Source of the DNA: an uncultured Gammaproteobacteria bacterium | GTDB taxonomy: Bacteria; Pseudomonadota; Gammaproteobacteria; Arenicellales; Poriferihabitantaceae | DNA: 64,000 bases | Assembly: GCA_937992195.1 (NCBI GenBank) | Contig: CALKKV010000043.1 | Coordinates: forward strand, 62,001-126,000 | Direction of reading: 5' to 3' | Shown: positions 1-8,601 of the stretch, piece by piece | How the letters are laid out: each line of letters opens with the position of its first letter | Position numbering within the stretch: position 1 is the first letter of the stretch | Program-made: the position numbers and the translations under genes | The notes under the pieces: model-generated | What the model saw: the letters and a program-made list of their open reading frames with translations, nothing else | Database searches by the model: none | Told to the model about the DNA's origin: nothing

Positions 1-1215
1 AATACTAAAACGCGTCCCATAAGTATCTAATGCCCTTGCTTTTGCATAATCGGTGGTTGCCCATTCACCAAATCGCGTCACATCCCAGGGGAACATATCT
101 AGTTCGGGTTCGCCTTCAACAATCCATTGGGCGAGGGTTAATCCAAGACCAGCACTTTGACTAAACCCTGGAATAATGCCATTACAGCACCAATAGTTTT
201 TCAACCCTCTAGCGGGGCCTAATAACGCAGAGGAGTCTGGTGACCAAATCATCGGGCCGTTGATCACATTCTTTACCCCGGCCTCAGCCAGTGCCGGAAT
301 GCGCTCACATGCCCGCATCACATTGTCAGAGATTCGATCCAAGTCTTCCTGCAAAAGCTCATGACCAAAATCGAGTGGCGTACCATCCTCCGCCCAAAAG
401 CGCCCGTCTTTCTCATATGCCCCAACTAAAAGCCCCTTGCCTTCTTGTCGCAAATAGTACTCCATGTCACGATCGGCGACGGAGGGCAGCTCACGATCCA
501 ACGCTGCAATTTCAGGAATTTCTTCCGTTACAAAATACTGATGCTCCATCGTCATCAAAGGGAGATTTAAGCCGGCAAGTTTTCCTACCTCTCTTCCCCA
601 AAGGCCAGCAGCATTGACGACATGCTCTGCGTGCACAGTGCCTTTATCAGTGACCACATCCCAGCTACCGTCAGCGCGCGGATTAGTCTCGATCACAGGG
701 GTGAAGCGGTGAATCTCTGCGCCATTCTTTCGTGCACCCTGAGCATAAGCGTGTGTGACCCCGGAAGGATCAACATGACCAGCCGCCGGTTCAAACATTG
801 CACATTTGACGCCTTGAAGGTCGAGCAAAGGATGCAACTCTTTTGCCTCATCCAGTGAAATCTCATAAAAGTCGGCGTCAAAAGCATGGGCCTTGGCCGC
901 CTGAATACGAAGCTGATGCACACGATCATTGGTACAGGCCAGATAGATTGAACCAGCGTTATGCAGGCCGCAAGACTGACCGGTCTCTTTCTCCAAATCC
1001 TTATAAACTCCCATCGTATAGTACTGCAGTCGGGAGATGTTGTTGTTGTCGTGCAGTCCATGGGTGTTTGCTGCAGCGTGCCAGGTAGAGCCCGAGGTCA
1101 GCTCGTTGCGTTCCAACAGCATGACATCAGTCCAGCCAAGTTTGGTCAGATGATAAAGAATACTGCAGCCTACTAGACCGCCACCAATTACAACTACCTG
1201 CGCGCTTGATTTCAT
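1..1215 (-). CDS. FAD-dependent dimethylglycine/sarcosine dehydrogenase-like protein (C-terminus beyond window)
   Basis: The frame is open from an ATG at 1215 to the left edge, so 405 N-terminal residues are visible and the rest lies outside. The start carries a Rossmann FAD-binding motif (VVVIGGGLVGCSILYHL) followed by LLERNELTSGSTWHAA, the covalent-flavin-type signature of the DAO family. Residues around 270 (MEYYLRQEGKGLLVGAYE) match the middle of dimethylglycine and sarcosine dehydrogenases. Family members oxidatively demethylate N-methylated glycines and usually carry C-terminal GcvT-like folate domains, which would be off-window here. It lies 185 bp downstream of the aminotransferase on the same strand. 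Family is seen directly; the exact substrate is inferred. Confidence 0.85.
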   Translation of the reverse strand, partial: MKSSAQVVVIGGGLVGCSILYHLTKLGWTDVMLLERNELTSGSTWHAAANTHGLHDNNNISRLQYYTMGVYKDLEKETGQSCGLHNAGSIYLACTNDRVHQLRIQAAKAHAFDADFYEISLDEAKELHPLLDLQGVKCAMFEPAAGHVDPSGVTHAYAQGARKNGAEIHRFTPVIETNPRADGSWDVVTDKGTVHAEHVVNAAGLWGREVGKLAGLNLPLMTMEHQYFVTEEIPEIAALDRELPSVADRDMEYYLRQEGKGLLVGAYEKDGRFWAEDGTPLDFGHELLQEDLDRISDNVMRACERIPALAEAGVKNVINGPMIWSPDSSALLGPARGLKNYWCCNGIIPGFSQSAGLGLTLAQWIVEGEPELDMFPWDVTRFGEWATTDYAKARALDTYGTRFSI

Positions 1216-1230
1216 GTTCCAATTCCGGAG

Positions 1231-1254
1231 ATGTCAGGTTTTAAGACTAAAACC
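1231..1254 (-). promoter_or_regulatory. 7-bp perfect hairpin in the leader of the flavoprotein gene
   Basis: GGTTTTA (1237-1243) and TAAAACC (1248-1254) form a perfect stem with a 4-nt loop, 22 nt before the ATG at 1215 on the minus strand. No T-run follows on that strand, so it does not look like a terminator. It could be an operator or a leader structure. The role is inferred. Confidence 0.3.
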
Positions 1255-1400
1255 AGAGTGTTTAGTCGCCAACCGATTGTTCTCTATTTTTCCTAGAAAA
1301 CTGAGAATGTATTGCCTAAATGAAAAACGAGACATGCATGTTTCGGGCGTCAGTCATAGCTCGCAGAGTCTTTCAGGGTGGTTTTATTCTTATCAACACA

Positions 1401-2576
1401 CTAACCAATCGATTCGACATATTCGACAATCCGTCCTGCTGCAACGACCAATTTCTCTTCGCTGACACAAAGACTAATTCTAAGCAGTCCAACCCCGCTG
1501 GCACCAAAGCCATCACAAGGCAATACGGCGACATCATGTTGCTCCAGCAATCCAGTGGCAAAAGCCTTACTGGACAATGGCAATTCCCGGATATCGAACA
1601 CAACAAACATCCCCCCTTCAGCGCTAAAAAGCTTCAAACCCGGGACATCTTTCAATCTAGAAACCAAAGCGTCTCTTCGATTCGCCATGGCGTCGCGTAC
1701 TATCTCGGCAGTAACATAGTCATGTTTCACTGCTTCTGCCGCAGCATCTTGAATAAATGGCGGTAATCCATAGGACATACAGGTAGACAGGTTATACAAG
1801 TGATCAATTAACTCACTGGGACCCACAACCCATCCTACCCGCCAACCGGTCATACGATGCGATTTGGAAACACTCGAGACCGTAATGCAGCGGGTTTCTA
1901 TATCGCAGAGATTGGCAGCACTAAATCGGTCTTCCTCAGGAACAATTGGCTGATATACCTCATCACTGATCAACCATATATTGTTCTTTTTACACAGTTC
2001 CACAACCTCAGAAACCTGTTCTCTGGTATAAATAGCGCCGGTGGGATTATTTGGTGAATTAATAACAATGACACGGGTATTTTCTGTAATACATGCCGCT
2101 ATATTTGCAGGATTGATTTGAAACCGATCTTCTGCGTTGCAGGGAACACTCACAAGTGTCGCCCCAGATGCAGTTACCGTAGCAGGATACGTGGTGTAAT
2201 ATGGTTCACACAGAATAACTTCATCGCCAGGCTCCAGCAGGCACTGGCTCACCGCAAAAAGCGCATTCTGTGCACCGGCGAAAACAGCGCAATTTTTTTC
2301 ACTGACTAACTGTCCAGTTTGCGCAGTATGACGCTCAGCAATAGCCTGACGCAGGCTAGCGATCCCTTCTACCGGGGTGTAGTGATGTCGCCCGGCACGC
2401 AAGCTATTCACAGCAGCTTCGACGATAGGCTCAGGAGTCGTCTCGTCACTCTCCTGCCCAACACTGAGCAAGATAATATCCTCTCCCGCTTCGAGCCGAG
2501 CCATTCCTCTGTAATGAACATCCCATGCATCGACACTATCACCAGCGATGCGTTCGGTTAAACTTGCGTATTTCAT
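1401..2576 (-). CDS. Class I/II PLP aminotransferase, arginine:pyruvate transaminase (AruH)-like
   Basis: Fold-type I PLP enzyme of 391 residues from the ATG at 2576. The start MKYASLTERIAGD aligns with the start of AruH as I remember it, and GAAGGTT lies just upstream as ribosome binding site. A TTG ten codons further up (2606) is less likely. Visible motifs are INSPNNPTGA, SDEVYQPIV and the PLP-lysine segment SSVSKSHRMTGWRVGW with K238. AruH transfers the alpha-amino group of L-arginine to pyruvate in the arginine transaminase pathway. No other aru genes are nearby, so substrate specificity is inferred from similarity. The next gene on the strand is a dimethylglycine-dehydrogenase-like flavoprotein, which suggests amino-acid or methylamine catabolism. 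Confidence 0.85.
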   Translation of the reverse strand: MKYASLTERIAGDSVDAWDVHYRGMARLEAGEDIILLSVGQESDETTPEPIVEAAVNSLRAGRHHYTPVEGIASLRQAIAERHTAQTGQLVSEKNCAVFAGAQNALFAVSQCLLEPGDEVILCEPYYTTYPATVTASGATLVSVPCNAEDRFQINPANIAACITENTRVIVINSPNNPTGAIYTREQVSEVVELCKKNNIWLISDEVYQPIVPEEDRFSAANLCDIETRCITVSSVSKSHRMTGWRVGWVVGPSELIDHLYNLSTCMSYGLPPFIQDAAAEAVKHDYVTAEIVRDAMANRRDALVSRLKDVPGLKLFSAEGGMFVVFDIRELPLSSKAFATGLLEQHDVAVLPCDGFGASGVGLLRISLCVSEEKLVVAAGRIVEYVESIG

Positions 2577-2699
2577 TTGCGAACCTTCACAGACTTTAGA
2601 GGACAAAGGAGAGAGACAAAGAGCTTATACTGATAATAATAGTTTGAACAGATTGACTTTTTGATCACCTCTGCCGTCAATATTTAACCGATAATTAAC

Positions 2700-3611
2700 T
2701 TGAAAAATACATATCAGCATAAGCTGGAGATCTTGATCGACCAGGCAAACCAGATCATTCTCGGCAAACCTGACGCTATTAAACTTGCCGTTGCAACTTT
2801 ATTAGCGAACGGGCATCTTTTAATCACCGATAAACCCGGGGTGGGGAAAACCACGCTTGCCAATGTTATTGCGCAGTTGTTTGGGCTGAATTTTAAGCGG
2901 ATACAGTTTACCAGTGACCTACTACCTGCCGACATCACCGGCGTCACCATTTTTGATCAGGAACAGCATCAATTTAGCTTTCACCAAGGCCCGTTGTTTA
3001 CCCAACTTGTTCTTGCTGACGAAATAAACCGTGCTACGCCAAAGTGTCAAAGCGCTTTACTGGAGGGTATGGAAGAAAGACAGGTAACAGTTGACCGACA
3101 ATCCCATAAACTCCCATCGCCTTTTTTCGTTATCGCAACCAGAAACCCAGACGAGCAAAGTGGAACATTTATGCTTCCGGACTCTCAACTCGACAGATTT
3201 ATGCTTGGAATCAGTCTTGGATATCCTGACAGAGCTGCCGAACGTGAAATGTTATTAAATCCCGATCCCCGAAACAAACTTGAATCCCTCGATCCAATTC
3301 TGGATCCCGATCTGCTCGTGCAGCTGCAGGGAGCTGCAAGCGAAGTCACTACCTCAGGACCGCTTCTCGACTACCTGCAGAATCTGCTCGCCTTCAGTCG
3401 CCAGGATCCAGCCTTCCAGTCAGGATATTCTCCGCGTGCCGGGATGTCTCTATTGGCAGTCGCGAGAGCGTGGGCATTTCTTGAAAGAAGAGACCATGTT
3501 CTACCAGAAGATATACAAACAATTTTGCCTTACACCCGGCACCATCTTAGCGCAAAGGACCAGGGAACAGATCTAAGCCAGCTGCTTTTGACTCATGTCG
3601 CTGTTCCCTGA
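2700..3611 (+). CDS. MoxR-family AAA+ ATPase
   Basis: 303 residues from a TTG start at 2700. Walker A is G47-V-G-K-T-T, Walker B is LVLADE (D106, E107), and NRATPKCQSALLEGMEE is the typical MoxR segment. MoxR ATPases are chaperone-like and usually act with adjacent DUF58 proteins. Here the stop overlaps the DUF58 start by 17 bp, giving the classic MoxR-DUF58-transglutaminase trio. No strong ribosome binding site precedes the TTG, so the exact start is uncertain. The gene is divergent from the aminotransferase. Confidence 0.93.
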   Translation: MKNTYQHKLEILIDQANQIILGKPDAIKLAVATLLANGHLLITDKPGVGKTTLANVIAQLFGLNFKRIQFTSDLLPADITGVTIFDQEQHQFSFHQGPLFTQLVLADEINRATPKCQSALLEGMEERQVTVDRQSHKLPSPFFVIATRNPDEQSGTFMLPDSQLDRFMLGISLGYPDRAAEREMLLNPDPRNKLESLDPILDPDLLVQLQGAASEVTTSGPLLDYLQNLLAFSRQDPAFQSGYSPRAGMSLLAVARAWAFLERRDHVLPEDIQTILPYTRHHLSAKDQGTDLSQLLLTHVAVP

Positions 3612-4587
3612 GTCAGGAGTAGACGCGCCGAGCGGACGGATTTGGGACTGGCTTCAATCGTTGACCAGAACCGTTGAAACCGAAAGCAATGGAGTTCGCG
3701 TAGTTCGTCCAAAGCAGGTCTATATCTTCCCAACCCGCTACGGTTTTCTCTATTGCATCATGCTGATTGCGATGCTCTTTGGTTCGAATAACTATGGCAG
3801 TAACCCGGGCTTTCTTTTTACTTTTCTTTTAACCGGACTGGGTTTAGCTGCACTGTTTCAAACCTGGAAGAATTTAGTTGGATTACAGTTGTCATCAGCA
3901 CGAAGCAGCCCCGTCTTTTGTGGTCAACCGGCGCGATTTGAAGTGACGGTGAAAAATGTGGATACGGTTCACAAAGCGGGAATTAGTTGCTACCCGTGGA
4001 AGAACAAATTTTTTATGTCAAAGGCAATTGATCTCCCTGCCTTGGAAGAAGGCACGCTCGTTATCAATAAACCAACCGCTAGCAGAGGCCAAATGTTGCT
4101 AGGTAAAGTGTGTTTGACCACGCGTTATCCACTCGGCCTGCTTCGATCGTGGGTCTATATTCAGTTTGACGAAAGCTGCCTGGTTTATCCGTCGATTGGA
4201 GAAGTTGCAGAGGGTTTTGATTACGCACAAGATAATCAGTCTGCAAAGTCCTCAACCAAAGTGGATGGAGACGATTTTGCCGGTCATAAAACCTACCAGG
4301 ATGGCGACAACGTCATGCACGTAGATTGGAAAGCAGTTGCCCGGGGAAAAGGATGGAATCTCAAGCACTTTGAAGATCAAAAGGGGGAAGAGATTTGGCT
4401 GCACTGGGGAGCAACCTCTGGCCTCGAATTCGAGCAACGCATTTCAGCGCTCACCAAAGCGGTAGTGCAATTGGAAAAAGCAGGAAAATCCTACGGCCTC
4501 TCGATTCCGGGGGAAAAACTACAACCTTCCAGCGGCGCCAATCATCAGCACTTGTGCCTTAAGGCACTAGCGCTCTTTCAAGCTTAA
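3595..4587 (+). CDS. DUF58 domain membrane protein
   Basis: 330 residues. Two hydrophobic segments near residues 48-85 precede a soluble region. The DUF58 signature follows: D-x-x-G-H-K-T-Y-x-D-G-D with VDWKA near residues 243-247. The start overlaps moxR and the stop is 4 bp before tgpA, indicating one operon. Function within the trio is not established for this organism. DUF58 proteins are generally treated as membrane partners of MoxR ATPases. Confidence 0.9.
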   Translation: MSLFPESGVDAPSGRIWDWLQSLTRTVETESNGVRVVRPKQVYIFPTRYGFLYCIMLIAMLFGSNNYGSNPGFLFTFLLTGLGLAALFQTWKNLVGLQLSSARSSPVFCGQPARFEVTVKNVDTVHKAGISCYPWKNKFFMSKAIDLPALEEGTLVINKPTASRGQMLLGKVCLTTRYPLGLLRSWVYIQFDESCLVYPSIGEVAEGFDYAQDNQSAKSSTKVDGDDFAGHKTYQDGDNVMHVDWKAVARGKGWNLKHFEDQKGEEIWLHWGATSGLEFEQRISALTKAVVQLEKAGKSYGLSIPGEKLQPSSGANHQHLCLKALALFQA

Positions 4588-4591
4588 TACA

Positions 4592-6673
4592 ATGCGCTCA
4601 TTAACTAGCCGGTTTAGCTGGAGAAAAAACAACAAGCTAAACAACCACGATGAAAAACCAAAATTAATCGAGAGCACCCCTGGCGGCCTTCGTCTTCTGC
4701 TTATTTCTATCGGTCTTTTAACGCTAACGGCATTACCCCATTTCGGTCACTTGCGTATTGAAATAATGATCGTTTTTCTAGCGTTGGTTGGTTATCGTTG
4801 CTTGGCGGCTAAATACCGCAATCTGCCCAGGAACAGGTGGGTGATATATCTCAGCGCCACGATCGGATTTTCCATTTCAGCATGGTTCTACGGCCCCCCA
4901 TTTGGACGAGATCCTGGGGTCGCATTTCTCGTTGTATTGCTTGGCCTGAAATCTTTGGAGATCACTTCCAGAAGAGATGTCTCGATTGTAATAATGCTTG
5001 GATTTTTTACCATCATGACGCAATTCCTTTACGCCGACGGTGTATCCTGGACCATTCCAATGATAATTCTCGTCGGCGGATTAATGTGGTTGCTGGCGCA
5101 GATGGAACACGCCGAACCCCAAACATTTATGCTCGGGGATATCAAATTGGTGGGAAAAATGTTCCTACAGGCACTTCCCGTCGTTGTCATTCTTTTTTAC
5201 CTGTTTCCGCGTCTTTCTGGCTCACTTTTTTTGTTCCAAGGAGATGGCAACAGCGGTGTTACCGGGTTGGGAGACAGCCTAAAGATGGGCTCAATCAGCA
5301 GTCTCGTTGAATCTGAAGAGGTCGCGTTTGTAGCAAGTTTTTTCGATCAGGAACCTCCTCCACCTTCAGAGCGATACTGGCGAGGTACTAATTTTTGGGT
5401 GACCGATGGAAGGGAATGGTCTCGAGGAGGCCATGGTGTCCATTTAATTAGCAAAGAAAGAACCATCGTTGAAAAAAAATACACTTACGAAATCGAACTC
5501 CAACCAAATAATCAAAACTGGCTGTTCGCGCTTGATCATCCCGGCCAGGCTCCAAAGAACGCTTGGTTACAGGGTGATCATCATATTATTAACAAAGAGC
5601 CCGTTAAGAGTGAGATTCGATATGAGTTAGATGCGGTATCGTTTGACGACTCCGAACAACTGTTAGCCGCCGAAGAACGACTAGGGCTTGATCTTGGAAA
5701 AACTGAAATCACTCCTCGCCTGCAAAAGCTGGTTGATAGTTTCACTGACCAGGCACCCTCTTCCATCGCAATAGCAAACAGGGCGTTACAGTATTTCAAT
5801 CAAAATGAATTTGTCTATTCACTTTCTCCACCATTGTTGGATAGCAACGCTCCAGTTGACGAATTTATGTTTGAAAGCCAAACCGGATTTTGCGGTCACT
5901 ACGCCAGCAGTTTTGCCACAATGATGCGGCAAGCTGATATCCCTGCCCGAATCGTCGTCGGCTATCTCGGAGGAGACTACAACCCGCGCAGCAATCAAAT
6001 CGTCGTGCGCCAATCTCATGCCCATGCGTGGACTGAAATTTGGCAGGAAGGACAAGGCTGGATTCGGGTTGACCCTACTGCGGCAGTTGCTCCGGAAAGA
6101 ATCGAATCTTCGATTGACTTAAACGGCAGCACAGGAAATAACGGTCAAGTCTTGTTTAGCTCCCTAAACTTAACGGGCTTCAAAAAATTTATAACTGAAG
6201 CGATCTGGATCAAAGATTCCATAAAGGCAAAATGGAATCGCTGGTTTATCAACTTCGATCGTGATCGACAACAAGAACTGCTCCGCTCTCTAGGCCTGGG
6301 AAATCTTGATTTTCGATATATCACGATCTTCGCTTTTCTCCTGGCGCTAACGATAATAACAATGGTTAGTCTACTTATTTTTCGCAGGGAGAAAAAACCG
6401 CTGGATGCGACCACTCAGCTGTCGCTCCTGTTTGATAAAAAAATGATGTCAATGGGTCTAGCTCGCGGCAAGAGCGAAGGCCCCCGAGATTTTCAATTAC
6501 GCGCGGTAAAAGCCTTTCCAAGTCAGAAGAGCGAGCTTAAGGACATCAGCAATCAATTAATCCGTCTCAGGTATCGTATGCAAGGTAGTTCTGAAGAAGT
6601 CTCTCATCGCGCAGATACCAATCAACTCGTGCAGTTGAAAAAAGCCATCAAATCCCTGAATATCAAGCCATGA
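4592..6673 (+). CDS. tgpA: TgpA-like membrane transglutaminase (DUF3488 - transglutaminase core - DUF4129)
   Basis: 693 residues. The N-terminal third holds several membrane helices (DUF3488), then a periplasmic transglutaminase-like core with a complete Cys-His-Asp triad: C434 in TGFCGHYASSF, H478 in HAHAWTE and D494 in VDPTAA. A further helix lies near residues 575-595, and a short cytoplasmic tail resembles DUF4129. The P. aeruginosa homologue TgpA is reported to be essential. The gene follows moxR and DUF58 directly. The triad and topology are seen; assignment as TgpA rests on family and context. Confidence 0.88.
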   Translation: MRSLTSRFSWRKNNKLNNHDEKPKLIESTPGGLRLLLISIGLLTLTALPHFGHLRIEIMIVFLALVGYRCLAAKYRNLPRNRWVIYLSATIGFSISAWFYGPPFGRDPGVAFLVVLLGLKSLEITSRRDVSIVIMLGFFTIMTQFLYADGVSWTIPMIILVGGLMWLLAQMEHAEPQTFMLGDIKLVGKMFLQALPVVVILFYLFPRLSGSLFLFQGDGNSGVTGLGDSLKMGSISSLVESEEVAFVASFFDQEPPPPSERYWRGTNFWVTDGREWSRGGHGVHLISKERTIVEKKYTYEIELQPNNQNWLFALDHPGQAPKNAWLQGDHHIINKEPVKSEIRYELDAVSFDDSEQLLAAEERLGLDLGKTEITPRLQKLVDSFTDQAPSSIAIANRALQYFNQNEFVYSLSPPLLDSNAPVDEFMFESQTGFCGHYASSFATMMRQADIPARIVVGYLGGDYNPRSNQIVVRQSHAHAWTEIWQEGQGWIRVDPTAAVAPERIESSIDLNGSTGNNGQVLFSSLNLTGFKKFITEAIWIKDSIKAKWNRWFINFDRDRQQELLRSLGLGNLDFRYITIFAFLLALTIITMVSLLIFRREKKPLDATTQLSLLFDKKMMSMGLARGKSEGPRDFQLRAVKAFPSQKSELKDISNQLIRLRYRMQGSSEEVSHRADTNQLVQLKKAIKSLNIKP

Positions 6674-6713
6674 CTAATGCTGGACTTTGATGAACTTTAT
6701 CTGTTGTAGCGTA

Positions 6714-8093
6714 TCATCCATCGCAACAATCAAACAAACCATCGATTGAAGGCCTTTTCGGCAGAGCCCAAATGGCACTTAGAATGCCCTCCATCTTTTT
6801 CTTTGAGCATATTCCGTAGTATTCCACCAAAGAATAGGCTTTTACAGACAACTCTTCTCTACTCAGAGGGTTTTCAGGATCACCTCGAGGAGAATCAACA
6901 AACGCATTCAAAACCCGTCCATCCAAAAGCTTAACCGTGACGCTGGCGCACCACTGCTTTGGGTAGCGCTGATTAATATCTTCTTCTACTTCCATAAATA
7001 CTTTATCGTGTAGCGTGATTAGCGCATCTTCCGTTAACGCCTGCTCAGTAAACTGCTGTACTCCTGCCACACCTTTGATCGCGATCAGAGCAAGAACAAA
7101 TCCCATGGAAAATTTGGACTGATGGATAGTCCGAGGATGGCTTACCGCACCAAGTACATCAAAGGCCGCCTGATAGACGCCAACACGCACCGAAGCAATC
7201 TGATCAATCTTCGGCTGATGCTGTCGCATAACGCGCTGCATTGCATCCGCCGCAGGATGAGTATGCCGGCAAGATGCATGCCACTTATAGGAGGTTTCCG
7301 TTAACGCCCAGCGTTCTCCCAATCCAGCCGTGAGAGCTTCCGGTGGACCGCTAGCCAACATTCCTGCGGCCATTCCCTGAGGGCTTTCCATAATTTGCTT
7401 TGCCCCAGTTAAACCATCTTTCGCCGTCCATGCTGCAAGCAAACCATCCGCAGCGGCTTTTGCGGTATGCAGTTGTTTTGAGTCTGCTGCGTCACCAAGA
7501 AAAGCCCATAGTCCTGCAGCTTGAGTTCCAGCTGAGCCGAGGGCATTCAGCGTCTCCTCTTCGTCCAGCTTCAACAAATTGGCTACCGCCATTGCTGCCG
7601 CAAGCGTCCCCGCGGTTCCCGTCATATGAAAAACGCGATAATGCTCTAAGCCAAGAAATTCACCAACCCGGATACCGGCTTCATAGCCGGCGACAGCAGC
7701 GGCTATAAACGCTTTACCGCTAACGTTTGGCAAAGCTTGTGCTGCGGCTAACAGTGGCGGAAATACAACGGTAGCCGGATGCAGAATCGAGCTATTGTGC
7801 AAATCATCCTGCTCAACAACATGGGAAGAAGCCGCGTTAATCATTGCGGCAAACAATGGCGAGCTGGTCTCACTGGTACCTATAATTTGACTAGGCCCAG
7901 ACGCTGGACCCATTTGCGAAGAAAAGCTCCGGAATACTTCTGCCTGACGCGATGACGAACCCGCTAAGCAGGAGCCGGCCCAGTCGGCAAAGAGGTTTAA
8001 GAGAGAGTCAACGACTTCTGCTGGAATCTGCTCAAACCGAAGATTAGAGCAAAAATTTGCCAGCTGTCGGGATTGCGAAATCTCACTCATCAT
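6714..8093 (-). CDS. MmgE/PrpD family protein
   Basis: 459 residues with PrpD-family features: an LFADWAGSCLAGS start region, VVEQDDLHNSSILHPATVVFPPLLA with the conserved D-D-x-H-x-S-x-x-H-P segment, and YKWHASCRHTHPAADA. Characterised relatives include 2-methylcitrate dehydratase, cis-aconitate decarboxylase and iminodisuccinate epimerase. No prpB/prpC neighbours are present, so I do not assign methylcitrate dehydratase. Convergent with tgpA across 40 bp. The start has two adjacent ATGs (8093 and 8090). Confidence 0.88.
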   Translation of the reverse strand: MMSEISQSRQLANFCSNLRFEQIPAEVVDSLLNLFADWAGSCLAGSSSRQAEVFRSFSSQMGPASGPSQIIGTSETSSPLFAAMINAASSHVVEQDDLHNSSILHPATVVFPPLLAAAQALPNVSGKAFIAAAVAGYEAGIRVGEFLGLEHYRVFHMTGTAGTLAAAMAVANLLKLDEEETLNALGSAGTQAAGLWAFLGDAADSKQLHTAKAAADGLLAAWTAKDGLTGAKQIMESPQGMAAGMLASGPPEALTAGLGERWALTETSYKWHASCRHTHPAADAMQRVMRQHQPKIDQIASVRVGVYQAAFDVLGAVSHPRTIHQSKFSMGFVLALIAIKGVAGVQQFTEQALTEDALITLHDKVFMEVEEDINQRYPKQWCASVTVKLLDGRVLNAFVDSPRGDPENPLSREELSVKAYSLVEYYGICSKKKMEGILSAIWALPKRPSIDGLFDCCDG

Positions 8094-8209
8094 TTAATCT
8101 AACCCGTTAAGTGCACTCAGTGTATGTCTGCCACTTTCGCATGAATTTTGCCATAGTAAAACACATACGTCGCAGATTGCCGAATCAAATATTGCTTATG
8201 CTGCCGACG

Positions 8210-8521
8210 CTAAAGATCACAACACCATCCTTTTGATTTCACCATTGGCATCCCCCGGTCAAAGAAAAGCGCATTCACTGCTTGTTGATCCAATATTGTC
8301 TGACGTACCGCTAGCTCATATTCTTCACCAACTAAGAACACCATGCGATTCGACTCACTTTCTTTAGGGTCGGAAATCTACACTGCTTCGACTACACCAT
8401 TTATTCTCGCATCGAAAACCGGCAAAGCACAGCTTTCATGAAGACAGCGTTACTCGATGATCTCTGACAAGTGTTGCGGGGGACATTGGAAATCTGTCAG
8501 ATATTTTTTCTGCCGAAACAT
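8210..8521 (-). pseudogene. Decayed reading frame with two in-frame stops
   Basis: This lies in the 508-bp gap between the PrpD-like gene and ygiQ. From an ATG at 8521 the minus strand reads in one constant frame for 104 codons to a TAG at 8210. It is interrupted only by TAA (codon 24) and TAG (codon 48). The conceptual product looks protein-like: CALPVFDARINGVVEAV before the second stop, then MVFLVGEEYELAVRQTILDQ and ALFFDRGMPMVKSKGWCCDL after it. I do not recognise the family. The simplest reading is a small gene decaying by point mutation, but a chance open frame cannot be excluded. The rest of the gap (8094-8209, 8522-8601) shows nothing. Confidence 0.45.
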
Positions 8522-8601
8522 AAGCCAACATGTCCCGGCCTATTAGCGAACCAAAAAAGAGGTAGATTCATTCAATAAAAAAGCACTCTATACGAACTTG
8601 A

